Source: Gnetum montanum
Lineage: Eukaryota; Streptophyta; Gnetopsida; Gnetales; Gnetaceae
Direction of reading: 5' to 3'
Assembly: GCA_015680685.1 (NCBI GenBank)
Contig: MNCI01007684.1
Span: 317,459-379,458, forward strand
DNA: 62,000 nt
Positions 23,336-33,899 of this stretch are shown in pieces. The position numbers and the translations under genes are program-made. The number at the start of each line of letters is the position of its first letter. Position 1 is the first letter of the stretch. The notes under the pieces are model-generated. The model was not told where the DNA came from, did not search any database, and was given only the letters and a program-made list of their open reading frames with translations.

Positions 23336-23414
23336 GAAGTGTGCTTTCATTTTCTAAAACTGAGCTATGAGTAACGAATTTATGAGAGAAAGGTGCAAGA
23401 AAGTAGATCTGGGC

Positions 23415-25129
23415 ATTTTATATCACAACATGCTATGTCTACTAGATATTATCATTATCTCATGTATGTTCTACCATATTGATTTAACCATATTGCCATT
23501 AGTAATTCATGTATGAAGGAGAAATAATTCCCCATGGTTGATCATCATTAGCTCTTATGTTCCATTATTATAAGTCTTTATTACACCTTGTGACAAGACC
23601 AAATCCTATGTACAGTCCTCCTTGTATAGCTAGACTCTCTTGTAGTTAGCACTCCTTGATGAATTGTAGTTGGTATTCATAGAAAAAAAAAGAGACCAAT
23701 AATAGCTCTCTAGCTAGTTCTACCAAGTTGGAAAAATTGTATTCTGAAGGTTGCGACATGTTCTTGACCATGATGTTTTTAAACAATTGGTGGTATGCAT
23801 TCTTGGTAATAATGGCATGTCTTAGAGATGTAATTAGTTCTTAGACCTTTCCATGAGGGTCCCATGCTTTACATTGATCTCTTTTAATTTTGAGTAAATC
23901 TTGGTAGAATTCAAATGTCTTTGTATGTTGAATATAATAGTGGTATCAGGTGAATCCTAACGTCCATTGGTCCCAATAGCAAAATGTAGTGAAAATGTTT
24001 TTACAAGTTTTGGAATGTTGATTTCATAACCAATCTTAGTACAGATGTAAGCTTTGGATTATGATTTTAGGGCTTCTTATCCCTTGATTAGATGCATTCT
24101 TTGAGTAGTTTTTTAGGCCATGGAACTATGTTCTATTCCTAAATAAACTTTTGCATTAATTCCTATCATTGTTGGTTCGTCTTAAAGGTCCTATTTGGAT
24201 GTTCTCCACATGCAAGATGAATGAAATTCCAAGGTAGGGTTCTTGTGGTTTTGGACTATTGACTCATTTTATTTGAGATGCATGGCCCCTACCCTCTTAG
24301 AGATACTAGTTTTTAAAAATGCACCACTTTGCCAAAGGTGTTCTTAGGCAATGTTGATAGATAGTTATTTTAGTGGTTGTCTCTTTGGCTTGATGGCATG
24401 ATCTACTTTTCACATATATAGGTTCAACAACTATACAAAGATTTTGATTGATTGAGCTTTTACAAATGTTTCCTATTAATGTTCTAAATGTTTCAAATTG
24501 GTATTCTTAGTCTAAAATTTAAACATAATTTCCAAAACACTTGAGACTCATCATAGAGATAAGGACTCATCATAAGGTAGGATGGAGTTACAATACACAA
24601 ATGCATATTCATTTATAGATGCAACTGATAAAGTAGGCTTGGTGTCCTTGCATATTCTTAATCTAGGTGTGATCTATTAAAATTTCTTTTGATTTTATTC
24701 TATCAAATGAACTTTTTGGAATGGTTTGTTGGGTACCTTCAATTGTTCTCTTCTACCTTAAACCTTATTGGGACTCATAACAGAAGGTCGTGACTAGTAG
24801 ATTAATTATGATTGTTCTTCTTTTAATGTTCTATTAAAATCCATGAAGGATCTAGTCTTCCTAGTTGTTGTTTGCAAATAGATGATATTTTTAATCATCA
24901 AATCATTCTATAAAATAAAATAGACAATGTTGAGACCTAGACCATCTGAGATATTTGGGTGGTTCAGCTAGGTACCATAAAATTTATGAAACAAGGCTTG
25001 ATGTGGTGCGATCTAAATCTCCCTTGTGATAGCTCTAATGGTGGACACATTAGCACATCATTATTAGTCCTTAATGTTAGATAGAATAATGGGTATTACC
25101 CTCAAATTCTTGTCTTCCCATAATAGTGA
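23415..25129. other. Anonymous DNA between pararetrovirus cluster and element 2
   Basis: No recognisable domain, LTR end or tandem repeat. Frames are short on both strands. Confidence 0.5.
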
Positions 25130-25134
25130 GTAGT

Positions 25135-25979
25135 TGATGGAACACGATATTGCATGGGAAGTGATATCGCGTACGCGATGTATCGTACGCGATATCGTGT
25201 CTTTCCTGCAATATCGCGTACGCAATATCGCAGTCTGTCATCATTTCTATAAATAAGAAGTGGCTCTCCCTTGTTTCTCCATCTAGATCTAGACCCTTAG
25301 CGAAACTCTAGTAGTTTTACCTCTCCAGAGATAGAACAATTTCTATGTGCCCACAGTAGGAGCTCGAAAGTGAACGAATCTTTATTCGCACAATTTTGTA
25401 CCTAAACACATAATTGTGTATGGCAATAAAGATGAACTGTTGGATAAACCTTGTAGTGCATGGAATAGGCTAAATGGGATTTTAATTATTTTTATTTATT
25501 GTTCATCATTTAATATATTTATTAGTTAATTAAAACTTTCTCAACCCTTCTCTCATAGTTAAGTGCATTCAGTACAAGCACTTTGAGCATATGCATTATG
25601 CTTGGTAATCCCAGCAACGAATAGCATTTGGTAATCCCAGAAGGTTGCATTGGTTTAGGGTGTGAACGGTAAGTGGGAATGGATGTTGATGCTAGGTTAA
25701 TTAAGGCTTAACTAGTTAGTTAAAGTTAGTTAATTAGTCTCTTCACCCTTTACCTCATTAGCATAGGTGATAAAACATAAAAGACATAAAAATCACATAC
25801 CTCAGACTTACTTAACAATACAACCGTGAAAAATACAAGTAAGTCTGGGAAGACAATGAACAATTAACCTTAAGTATTCCATAAGGCGTGTAGGCAGTTA
25901 GTCTATGGAGTTCGACTTGATCGCATGTGTAACACTCGTATTCGTATGGTTGAGTGTAGGGATACCTTGCCACTCATCA
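25135..25979 (+). repeat. 5' LTR of element 2
   Basis: 845 bp, from TGATGGAACACG to CCACTCATCA. U3 holds the near-palindrome at 25163-25196 and a related motif at 25211-25229. TATAAATA lies at 25248-25255, the R-like block GTGCCCACAGTAGGAGCTC near 25349, the hairpin CGAATCTTTATTCG near 25375, and AATAAA at 25425-25430. Confidence 0.93.
25163..25229 (+). promoter_or_regulatory. U3 palindromic motifs of element 2
   Basis: Perfect 13-bp inverted arms GATATCGCGTACG and CGTACGCGATATC enclose 8 bp (25163-25196). A further CAATATCGCGTACGCAATATCG lies at 25208-25229. They sit 20-85 bp upstream of the TATA box, where plant LTR enhancers usually lie. Function is inferred. Confidence 0.55.
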
Positions 25980-25980
25980 T

Positions 25981-25998
25981 TGGCGTTGTTGCCAAGGA
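25981..25998 (+). other. Primer binding site, tRNA-Asp type
   Basis: TGGCGTTGTTGCCAAGGA starts two bases after the LTR end. It differs at a few transitions from TGGCGCCGTTGCCGGGGA, the complement of plant tRNA-Asp. Confidence 0.85.
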
Positions 25999-26127
25999 CT
26001 AAGTTGTTTGTGCGCTAAGTAGAACATAGAAAATCATCCACATCGTTGGGAAGCTAAAATGAACCCTTAGGGTTAATTAATTAGAAGAAAATTATATAGC
26101 AGTTAATAGCACACTGATAAGATAACA

Positions 26128-28460
26128 ATGTCTTCTTCTTCTCATAAAAGCACTTTACCACCTAGGGATCACACAAGAGACCGTCAATAGTCTAACACAC
26201 ATAACTGTGAACCGCCAGTTCCTCAATAGTATCGGGTAGTGTATACTCATCACGATGAGTATATACCTAGTTTTACCTTTATCCTCCATCAGGACAAAAA
26301 AATGCATTTGCAAGACTTGTAAGGTAACATAGTGTTACCCCCATATCGGGCAGTCCCAAACATGATCTTTCGTGCTCTTACACAAATAGACATGATGCAG
26401 CTATACGCTGAATACATTGTAGAAGAGTCTGACATAAGGGATTACCATCCCACAATAGAACAATGTTTAAGGGACTTGAGTCAAGAGAGCTACCATACAT
26501 TGTTGAAGGGTAAGGGGCCCCACAATGCTTCGCTTGCCATAAGAAAAATTAAGGGTGGTGAACCTATCTCAATAGGTTCTCCACAAAATGATGTTCCCCC
26601 TCCTAACGATAGTGAGGAGGTAGGGTATCAGAACTTGTGCTCCATGATTGATAACCTTGGTTCTGATTCCCATGAACACTAAGTGTTCAATGAGGGAACA
26701 CAGACACATGACAAAGATGAGAAGTCTAATCATCATCACGATCGAGACCATAGCCACCGAAGAAAAGGTAAGAAACATCATCATGGTGATGGTTCCCCTT
26801 CTTCTTTCCCTTCATCACATCATTCACCCTCTCCTTCCACATCTAGGTGCAATCATAAAGAACAAAACAATGAGGATAAGGGTAAAGATAAGAAAAATGA
26901 GAGACCTTAACGAGAGAGTCGAGAGCGAGGACAAGGGAATTCGAGAGAGTTAAGGAATGAAAGAAGGAAAAGTAGGGAACCACGTAGGCATCATAGACAT
27001 CATGAGAGAGATGACCATGTTGAACCCCTACTAGTAACCCAAAGTATGTTAGATATTACAGAGGCTATGAGAATACCTACAAGGCACCAAAAAGATAGTC
27101 GGATCAAGAGACTAGACATGAACAATATCCCATGGTTTGAGAGGGGATACAACGCTGATCAGCAAAATCACTTACAGGAATTTTATGATGCATGTGCCTT
27201 GCAAAATATTGAAAACGAGTGGAAAAAGTTAAATTTTTTCCCTAGGACACTCATAAAAGAAATAGAGAGTTGGTACCGATCCTTAGAATCGGAAACCATT
27301 AGGAGTTGGAGTACGATGCTAGAATTGTTTAACGATAAATACTAAACATACTCCAGAGTGTCCAACTTGTGTAAGCATATCCAAGGATGGAAGTAGGGTA
27401 ATCATGAACCCTTGGATGTTGCCATGGGCTAATATTATGCATTGCTACATTGTTGCCTGGGCCATGGTTATGCACAACGGGATCAACTCTTCCACCTCGT
27501 AGATCGGCTAAGACACAAAACTAGGAGAACCCTTAGGACATATGCCCAAAGGAGATTATCTGAACTTAGATCCCATGAAATTCATCAATTTTTGGAGAAA
27601 GTAGCTAAAGAAGAAGGGGATCTATGGAAAAGAGAAAGTGTGAAAGAGTATAACCACGATCCTTCCCTTCAGAAGAAGGGAGTGATATTCTACGATGAGG
27701 AGGATGAGTCACCACTCAAAGAGTTGGTGAATAGAAAAACCTTACCACTTCAAAAGTTAACAACGGAAGTGTTGGCTAAGGTAGATAAAATATGGAACTC
27801 CTTAGATAGTAAAATTGAAACTGTCCTAAAAATCATAGAAGAGTCTAAGAAGGAATGAAGTAGTGACCATGATAAGAAAAATCAGAGAGATTCAGGCCAT
27901 GCACGTGACAAGGGTAAGGGAAAAATGACTATTGCTGATGAGGTTCTGGACTTGGATATAGAAAATGATGGTGGATGTGAGATCTGCCAATATGGCCATC
28001 CTAAGGGATGTTGCCCAATAATCTCACATTTGCAAGAGTTCAGGGTGTATGCACTCAACCCAAGACTTAACAAACAGTAGGCACCTCAAAGGTTACCTTA
28101 TCCCCAAGGTAACCCAAGGTAGTTCCACCAACTGTTAACATATTATCCAAGTGGAACTCCACCACAACCTATTGGGAAACATCAACAGTGGCAACAACCA
28201 TAGTCATGGGGGATGCCACTGCCTAGACAACAATACCCTGACCGACAACCAGACTCTTATGGCTACTACGTGTAGTAGCCAGTTTCTCCAAGTGACTCTA
28301 TGGGTCACGCAACCCCACAATGTCACTACCAAGTTTAGGAGTATTTTAGGACTCCTTCTCCTAAGGAACACATATCACATGCATACCATCCTCCGAATCC
28401 AGCTGCCACTCATACGTTGATAGTTCCACTATCACCTACTCCAACAATGCAAGGGGAACC
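26128..28460 (+). pseudogene. gag of element 2 (best preserved in window)
   Basis: Starts MSSSSHKSTLPPRDHTRD at 26128. Open stretches: 26332-26682 (ALTQIDMMQLYAEYIVEE), 26683-26910 (a His/Asp/Lys-rich linker with KHHHGDGSPSS), 27046-27345 (SRIKRLDMNNIPWFERG ... SWYRSLESETIRSWSTM, the gag core) and 27442-27858 (capsid end, LRHKTRRTLRTYAQRRLSEL). A knuckle CEICQYGHPKGCC follows at about 27978-28016 with spacing C-x2-C-x3-H. Then PYPQGNPR and Pro/Gln-rich sequence. A handful of TAG/TAA stops, several at likely CAG/CAA/TGG codons, separate the open parts. Confidence 0.88.
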
Positions 28461-28699
28461 CCCCACTCAACTGCAGCAGCGTAATGCTACGAGAGACATA
28501 AACCTTCAACCCACTGTTGGTTCTGAAAACTATACAAAGAGAAGACCTTTCTTTAGAATCAAAAGCCCAAACAAACTCTCACAACCACAAGTGGTTGATT
28601 CTGTGCATACTACTCCAACAAATAAGGCTTCAGAGCTCCCTTCAAATGAACAACAAGGCTTAACACATATGGTTATGTTAACACATACTGTTACTCACT

Positions 28700-29150
28700 A
28701 GATCAAGTTGGGCCACCTTCCCAAGAATTTCTATGATCCTGGAAGCCCCCTAATTAATCTCCAAGTCGCTAGGAATGAATCTCATAAGGCTCTTCTTGAC
28801 TTAGATTCCAAAGTCAACTTAATCTCATGAGAAATGTATAAAGCTTGGAACCTACCTCCACTTAAGAAGAGCAATATTCAACTAGAGTTGGCTAACCAGT
28901 CCATCACCATTTCCTTGGGATTGGTGGAGAACATCGTTACCACTGTGTGTGGTTGGTCATACCCAGCTAATTTCCTGGTGATAGAAGTCAATAGTAATAA
29001 AGGGGACTTCCCAATTATAATGGGGAGGGCATGGCTCAATCATCAATGTGTGCCTAAGGATCTGTGATCTTTCCTTGGAAATATATAAGGAAAACATTTA
29101 TGGAAAGATCAAGAAGAAGAGAGTTCCATGCATGACATACAGTGACTAAG
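28700..29150 (+). pseudogene. Aspartic protease relic of element 2
   Basis: Reads LGHLPKNFYDPGSPLINLQV, then ALLDLDSKVNLIS, where related elements have Asp-Leu-Gly-Ala/Ser (so the Gly is changed to Asp), then MYKAWNLPPLKKSNIQLELA, TTVCGWSYPANFLVIEV and GDFPIIMGRAWLNH. Polyprotein processing is the family role. The end is followed by a linker to 29400 and then the pol deletion. Confidence 0.72.
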
Positions 29151-29399
29151 AGGATGATGACATGCAGGAATGCTCAGAATTTCCTACATGTAACTGGTGT
29201 GCACCAGAGGATAACATACAAAGATTCCTATATGTAGCAACCACTCAACAAGAGAACATCCAGTGGTTGATAGTTGATTGAGAGAGCAACCCACCAACAT
29301 GCATGGAACAAACTGGGGCAACAACTTACATCCACAACGAAGGCATAGATACATTGGAGTATGAGCGTCACCAACTTCCACCCCTTAACCTGAAAAAAT

Positions 29400-29472
29400 C
29401 AATCGGGAGAAGTTGGAAACTTCTAAAAAATTTAAATAAACGTTCATTATTTTGGATCTCTCCCTTTCCATT
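29400..29472 (+). other. Deletion joint replacing RT, RNase H and integrase
   Basis: To the left, AGTTGGAAACTTCTAAA matches element 1 near 5540 (before RT). To the right, TTTTGGATCTCTCC and the internal PPT match element 1 near 8177 and element 4 near 61525 (after integrase). About 2.6 kb of pol is missing. Confidence 0.75.
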
Positions 29473-29490
29473 CAGTCATGGGGGAGATGG
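29473..29490 (+). promoter_or_regulatory. Internal polypurine-tract-like copy 1, element 2
   Basis: CAGTCATGGGGGAGATGG shares AGTCATGGGGG with the terminal tract at 31371-31385. Confidence 0.5.
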
Positions 29491-29603
29491 CCACCTATGC
29501 TAATCATTCAGGGCTCTCAATTCTTTTAAGTTTTTGTTTTACAAATCTTTTTAACTTTTCTTGTTTTTGTTTTACAACATCATTTATACTTTTTCATTTC
29601 TTT

Positions 29604-29625
29604 ATGTGTGTGTGTGTGTGTGTGT
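29604..29625. repeat. (TG)n microsatellite
   Basis: About 11 TG units in the 3' region of element 2. Confidence 0.95.
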
Positions 29626-30817
29626 ATTTTATCTATTTTATTAATTTTGTCACCTAATAAGTGCTCTAATGATGGTATGAACTATTTTCTACTGGTTGCT
29701 AATGTTTGGTTTTTACCTTTAAGTTATGATTTTGATACTAATGTATGGTTCTTTTGATATGATAGGAAATGAGTCCACTTCATCCATACATCCAAAAATT
29801 TCTATGGTCTCTCCTGGCTTGAAACTATACAGTCCCTTTCTCAATAACAAGAACTATAACGAATCGGTAACTAGGCATTTCTCAAGCTAAGGAAGGACTC
29901 AAGGATTGAAAAGGGTGTGACTTCAAGGGAACTTGATACATTTGCATTGGCCATTCTCTTGGATGCTTGGATGTTTTATTCTTGAGTTTTCCTTCTCATT
30001 TTGACATTTCTCCATTATTGGGAAGCTGAGCTAATAAAAATAACAAAGTCTTTGCATGGTGTGGTTCTCATGCATAAGCACATAAAACAAAAAAAAAGAA
30101 AAGAAAAGTGAGAATTCAAAGCATACCCCTTAGATAAAATAATCATTTGGGCTACAAGCACTGGTTATGGAACTAAAATAAACATGTTCCCTCTAACTAA
30201 GGCCCTTCATGCTTCCCATTCTCTTCTCCTTTGTTTTGTCAGAATGGTGGTGGCTCTTTGAGGGATGCATTTTCGTTACTTCAAGTGGATGGATTGGCCG
30301 AATGCATTAATGCAAAGTCACTGGAAGTGGTTTTTTGAGGACCAACTTGGAATAGGATTTACTAAGTCACATTAATCATTAAAATACACATAGGGTTGTA
30401 CACCACCTTGTTCTTGGGATTCAATTTCATTCTTTTCTCTCCATCCTTCTCTCCATTGTTCACCTCATTGTCGATTGTGTCATTAGTATATATTTTGGTT
30501 GATGCATTGTTTTCTTTTTGGTAAATTCTTGTGGTTAAGACTTTAACTCTTGTTCCAAATGACATTCCTAGAGCCTACGGACTCTTTGAATATGGGTTTG
30601 CTAGGGCATTAAAGGCATGAGCCTGCTTTGGGGAGGACCCACTAGCATTCCTATTTGGTACACCAATTAAATTCTTTCCCTTAACATTTTTTCAATCCAG
30701 TCTATTTTGTTCATTTCCATATTGACATCCATTCCATCGACGTTATAGTTGTCTCTTTTTCTCCATCTTTCTTGTTCTTTATTCTTTCTCCATTCTATCG
30801 CTACTAGAGGTTTGCTC

Positions 30818-30830
30818 TTAGTCATGGGGG
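30818..30830 (+). promoter_or_regulatory. Internal polypurine-tract-like copy 2, element 2
   Basis: TTAGTCATGGGGG is identical over 13 bases to the terminal tract 540 bp downstream. Confidence 0.5.
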
Positions 30831-31370
30831 TTTGGACCCAAATTATCTCTATTTTCTCCTAACCCCCACACCTTCGGTAGTCACCATGAATATATCTACA
30901 AACCCATATCATCCATACCACAGCTCAGCCAATGGACCTTTCACCGAAGCAAGGTATCCACTACATTGTGATTCATTTACCCTTGCTAATATAAAGACTT
31001 TGTTGTGTCTACAGATGGCAATCATACAACAATGGATTGGATTTGGAGGAAACACTTGGAATGGATCGGTGCTGAAGCAACTATGCAAGGAACGAGATGG
31101 ATGGCACGCTTACAGATAGACAACAAAAGGCGTAATCTTGGCATTGGTAGTAGCAGACTTCTTCTCTCTTCTCTCTTCTCTATCAGCTACCAAATAAGGC
31201 CCGATGTCAAATGTATAAGATGTTTACTCTTTTTGTCATGAACACTAGTTTTGTCATGTTCTGTAATGATGATCTGTTCACATGTCATCCCATTCACCAT
31301 TAGTTCCATTCAAGTTAATAATCCCATACCTTCCCAATATTTTGTAAGGAACTCAAGGACAAGGTTTTAT

Positions 31371-31385
31371 TTAGTCATGGGGGTA
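31371..31385 (+). promoter_or_regulatory. Terminal polypurine tract of element 2
   Basis: TTAGTCATGGGGGTA directly precedes the TG of the 3' LTR and is identical to the tract of element 3 (43969-43983). Confidence 0.85.
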
Positions 31386-32262
31386 TGATGGGATGAAATA
31401 TCTCATGGGCTACGATATCGCATACTGATATTGTTTCCTCTCTACGATATCGCGTACACAATGTATCGTACACGATATCATGTCTTTCCCGCAATATCGC
31501 GTACGTGATATCGTAGTCCGCCATCATTTCTATAAATAAGAAGTGGCTCTTCCTTATTTCTTCATCTAGATCTAGACCCTTAGCGAAACTCTGGCAATTT
31601 TACCTCTCCAGAGATAGAATAATTTCCATGTGCCCATAGTAGGAGCTCCAAAGTGAACGAATCTTTATTCGAGCAATTTTGTACCTAAATGCACAATTTT
31701 GTATGCCAATAAAGACGAATTGTTGGATAAACCTTGTAGTGCATGGAATAGGATAAATAGGAATTTAATTATTGTTATTTATTTTTCATCATTTAATTTC
31801 TTTATTAGTTAATTAAATCTCTCTCAACCCTTCTCTCATAGTTAAGTGCGTTTAGTACGACCACTTTGAGCACGTGCGTTATGCTTGGTAATCCCAACAC
31901 CGAATAGCGTTTGGTAATCCCAGAAGGTTGCATTGGTTTAAGGTTTGAATGATAAGTGTGAATGGATGCTAATGCTAGGTTAAATAAGGCTTAGCTAGTT
32001 AGTTAAAGTTAGTTAATTAGTCTCTTCACCCTTTACCTCATTAGCATAGGTGATAAAACATAAAAGACATAAAAATCACATACCTCCCCCTTACTTAATC
32101 ATACAATCGTGACAAATACAAGTAAGTCTGGGAAGACAATGAATGATTAACCTTAAGTGTTCCATAAGGCATGTAGGCACTTAGTCTGTGGAGTTTGACC
32201 GGATCGTGCGTGTAACGCTTGTATTCGTATGGTTGAGTGTAGGGGTACCTTGCCACTCATCA
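31386..32262 (+). repeat. 3' LTR of element 2
   Basis: 877 bp, pairs with 25135-25979. U3 has an extra stretch (about 30 bp) of the GATATC-type motif relative to the 5' LTR, and its CpGs are more decayed. TATAAATA lies at 31531-31538 and AATAAA near 31711. Ends GCCACTCATCA before the target duplication GTAGT. Confidence 0.93.
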
Positions 32263-32267
32263 GTAGT

Positions 32268-32884
32268 CATATAGTATGATAATGTTGGCATGGTGGCTTT
32301 TGTTGGCTTACATGATGGTAATGATGTAGATCAAATGGTGGCCTCACCTTGGGAAGAGACCTTCCAATAAGGATCTCTCAAATCCCTCTTACAAGTTGAC
32401 AGAAAACACAAATTTTGTATAATCAATTTTGTTTTTTAGATATCTCTAATTCTGTAGAAGCTACAAATCCTAGGAATCTAAGTGTTTCACAAGTTCTGTG
32501 ACAGAGTTTTGTTTTATGGAGACTTTCTAAGTGTTTCCCTTCATTGTAAATCACTTAATGAAGAATAGTGTTTATCTTGTTTCCTATGGAAGTATGATCA
32601 AATTTAATTATCAAACTTTCATTTATTTTCCCTAATATTAGGTACATTTGTCTTGGCTGTTGATGTGGGACAAGGACTATTCTAGGATTTCTTTCTTAGC
32701 TATCGTTAGTTTGGTATAATATTTGAATAGTTAAACTCTCTATTTTGTATACTTAATAGTTTTAGATGAAATAAAGTGTATGGGATGCCTCAGCTACATC
32801 TTGGAGTAGTTTTTCAAGAAAATTTGGTCTTCTTTATTGATTTAGTTACAAGTGTATGTTGTCCCGTAATGGTAGAATAGTTAT
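32268..32884. other. Anonymous DNA between elements 2 and 3
   Basis: Short spacer with no recognisable domain or repeat. Its two ends are the target duplications of elements 2 (GTAGT) and 3 (GTTAT). Confidence 0.6.
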
Positions 32885-33760
32885 TGATAAAATCCTTTAA
32901 GTCAAATGATGCGATATCATATCTACATTATTGTACCTTTGATTACATCATCATGGATATGATGTAGTGGGCCTTGGTCATGACTATAAACACCAACCCA
33001 TTGTCACATCATTGAAATAACTTTTGCACAATACTTAGCAAAATTCTTGCAGTTTCTTTCCATGAGTTGCACTTAGATTTAGAGTTAGAAGTGAATGCAT
33101 GTACTATAGTAACTAATAGTTGTACAAAGTCTTTATTCAAGTGGATTATACTTGGACATAATTCATGAGCAGCAATAAAGATTGAGATTTTTTCTTACCA
33201 TTGCAACATCTCACTTAGATTAATTTTACATTTCTATGTAATTTATAATTACTAAGTCATTTACTTTTTTTTAGTATTTTACTTTTCCAATGTCCATTAT
33301 TAAAGTAGAATAAGTACGACTAGTTTCAAGCATTTTAGTGTAATCGTTTGGTAACCTAGTAGTGAGTTCACTTGATTTGATCAATAATGTAATTACTTGG
33401 TAATTCCAATATGATTACATGAGCCGAAGACATGTATAATAAACCAAGAACATATGCTTATTGCCATAGGCTAGGATAGATCTGCATTTCTATTGTCATT
33501 TAGAATTAGACTTTATTCTCACTTTCATTATGGAAACACTTAGGATTAATTTGAGCACACAACATCATGATATCATATGCATCACTGAGAGTTAAACCAT
33601 ACTTCTCACACTTTACTAATTCAACATAAGAATAAAATGATCACAAACCAACTATTAATCACTAGCATACTTACATTGTCCATTCACAAACAATGATTTG
33701 GTCACATGTGAGCACTCTTAACTTGTAATGTGGAGTGTTGGAATACCTAACTACTTATCA
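32885..33760 (+). repeat. 5' LTR of element 3
   Basis: 876 bp, pairs with 43984-44858. U3 holds GATGCGATATCATATC and GGATATGATGTAGTGGGCC. TATAAACA starts near 32985. GCAATAAAGATTGAG near 33170 gives the poly(A) signal. Ends CTACTTATCA. Confidence 0.92.
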
Positions 33761-33761
33761 T

Positions 33762-33779
33762 TGGTGCCATTGTTGAGGA
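33762..33779 (+). other. Primer binding site, tRNA-Asp type (decayed)
   Basis: TGGTGCCATTGTTGAGGA, one base after the LTR end, corresponds to the tRNA-Asp complement with transitions. Confidence 0.78.
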
Positions 33780-33899
33780 TGTGTCAATGTTTGATTAGTA
33801 GTTGGTTTTATAGAGTTCATTGTATTTAAAATTATAAAGTCTATTTTTAACACTTGAATTAATTGTTTTAATCCACATACACTTAAAAGCATAAAAAAT

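Larger units (their letters stand above)
14500..23414. mobile_element. Rearranged endogenous pararetrovirus cluster (Caulimoviridae-like)
   Basis: A - strand arm (about 14500-17690) and a + strand arm (21700-23414) are two diverged copies of the same 3' genome part in inverted orientation: RNase H end, downstream ORF, promoter and poly(A) signal. Between them the coat-protein region occurs twice in tandem on the - strand (17690-19722 and 19723-21705). The - arm continues past the poly(A) signal through a tRNA-Met-type primer site into a movement-protein relic, as in a circular genome read past its origin. No LTRs flank it. Protease and most of RT are missing from both arms. Gymnosperm pararetrovirus lineages are known; which one this is cannot be told here. 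Confidence 0.72.
29491..31370 (+). other. 3' non-coding region of element 2
   Basis: Contains the T-rich stretch, a (TG)n run, the conserved blocks TCTTTGCATGGTGTGGTTCT (30049), CTCTAACTAAGGCCCTTC (30191-30208) and GCCTGCTTTGGGGAGGACCC (30621), and a further PPT-like copy at 30818-30830. The short frames at 30832-31241 have no recognisable domain. Confidence 0.6.
25135..32262 (+). mobile_element. Gypsy element 2: pol-deleted Athila/Tat-like element
   Basis: About 7.1 kb, flanked by a perfect target duplication GTAGT (25130-25134 and 32263-32267). It has both LTRs, a clear tRNA-Asp primer site, gag with several long open stretches, a protease relic, then a jump near 29440 straight to the sequence that follows integrase in elements 1 and 4. 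RT, RNase H, integrase and the extra ORF are missing. It keeps more CpG and fewer stops than elements 1 and 3. If mobile, it would have depended on enzymes from a relative. Confidence 0.93.

Noticed and set aside
14500-23414. Inverted LTR retrotransposon instead of a pararetrovirus
   Set aside because: No TG/CA LTR ends beside the tRNA-Met-type primer site, a movement-protein-like relic follows the primer site, and TATA and AATAAA lie between the downstream ORF and the primer site.
25163-25196. CRISPR-like or replication-origin palindrome
   Set aside because: The palindrome lies in U3 of a plant LTR with TATA box and poly(A) signal downstream; no spacer-repeat structure.
30362-30565. - strand frame in element 2 3' region
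   Set aside because: Low-complexity, Asn/Lys-rich, not conserved in element 4, which has the same region.
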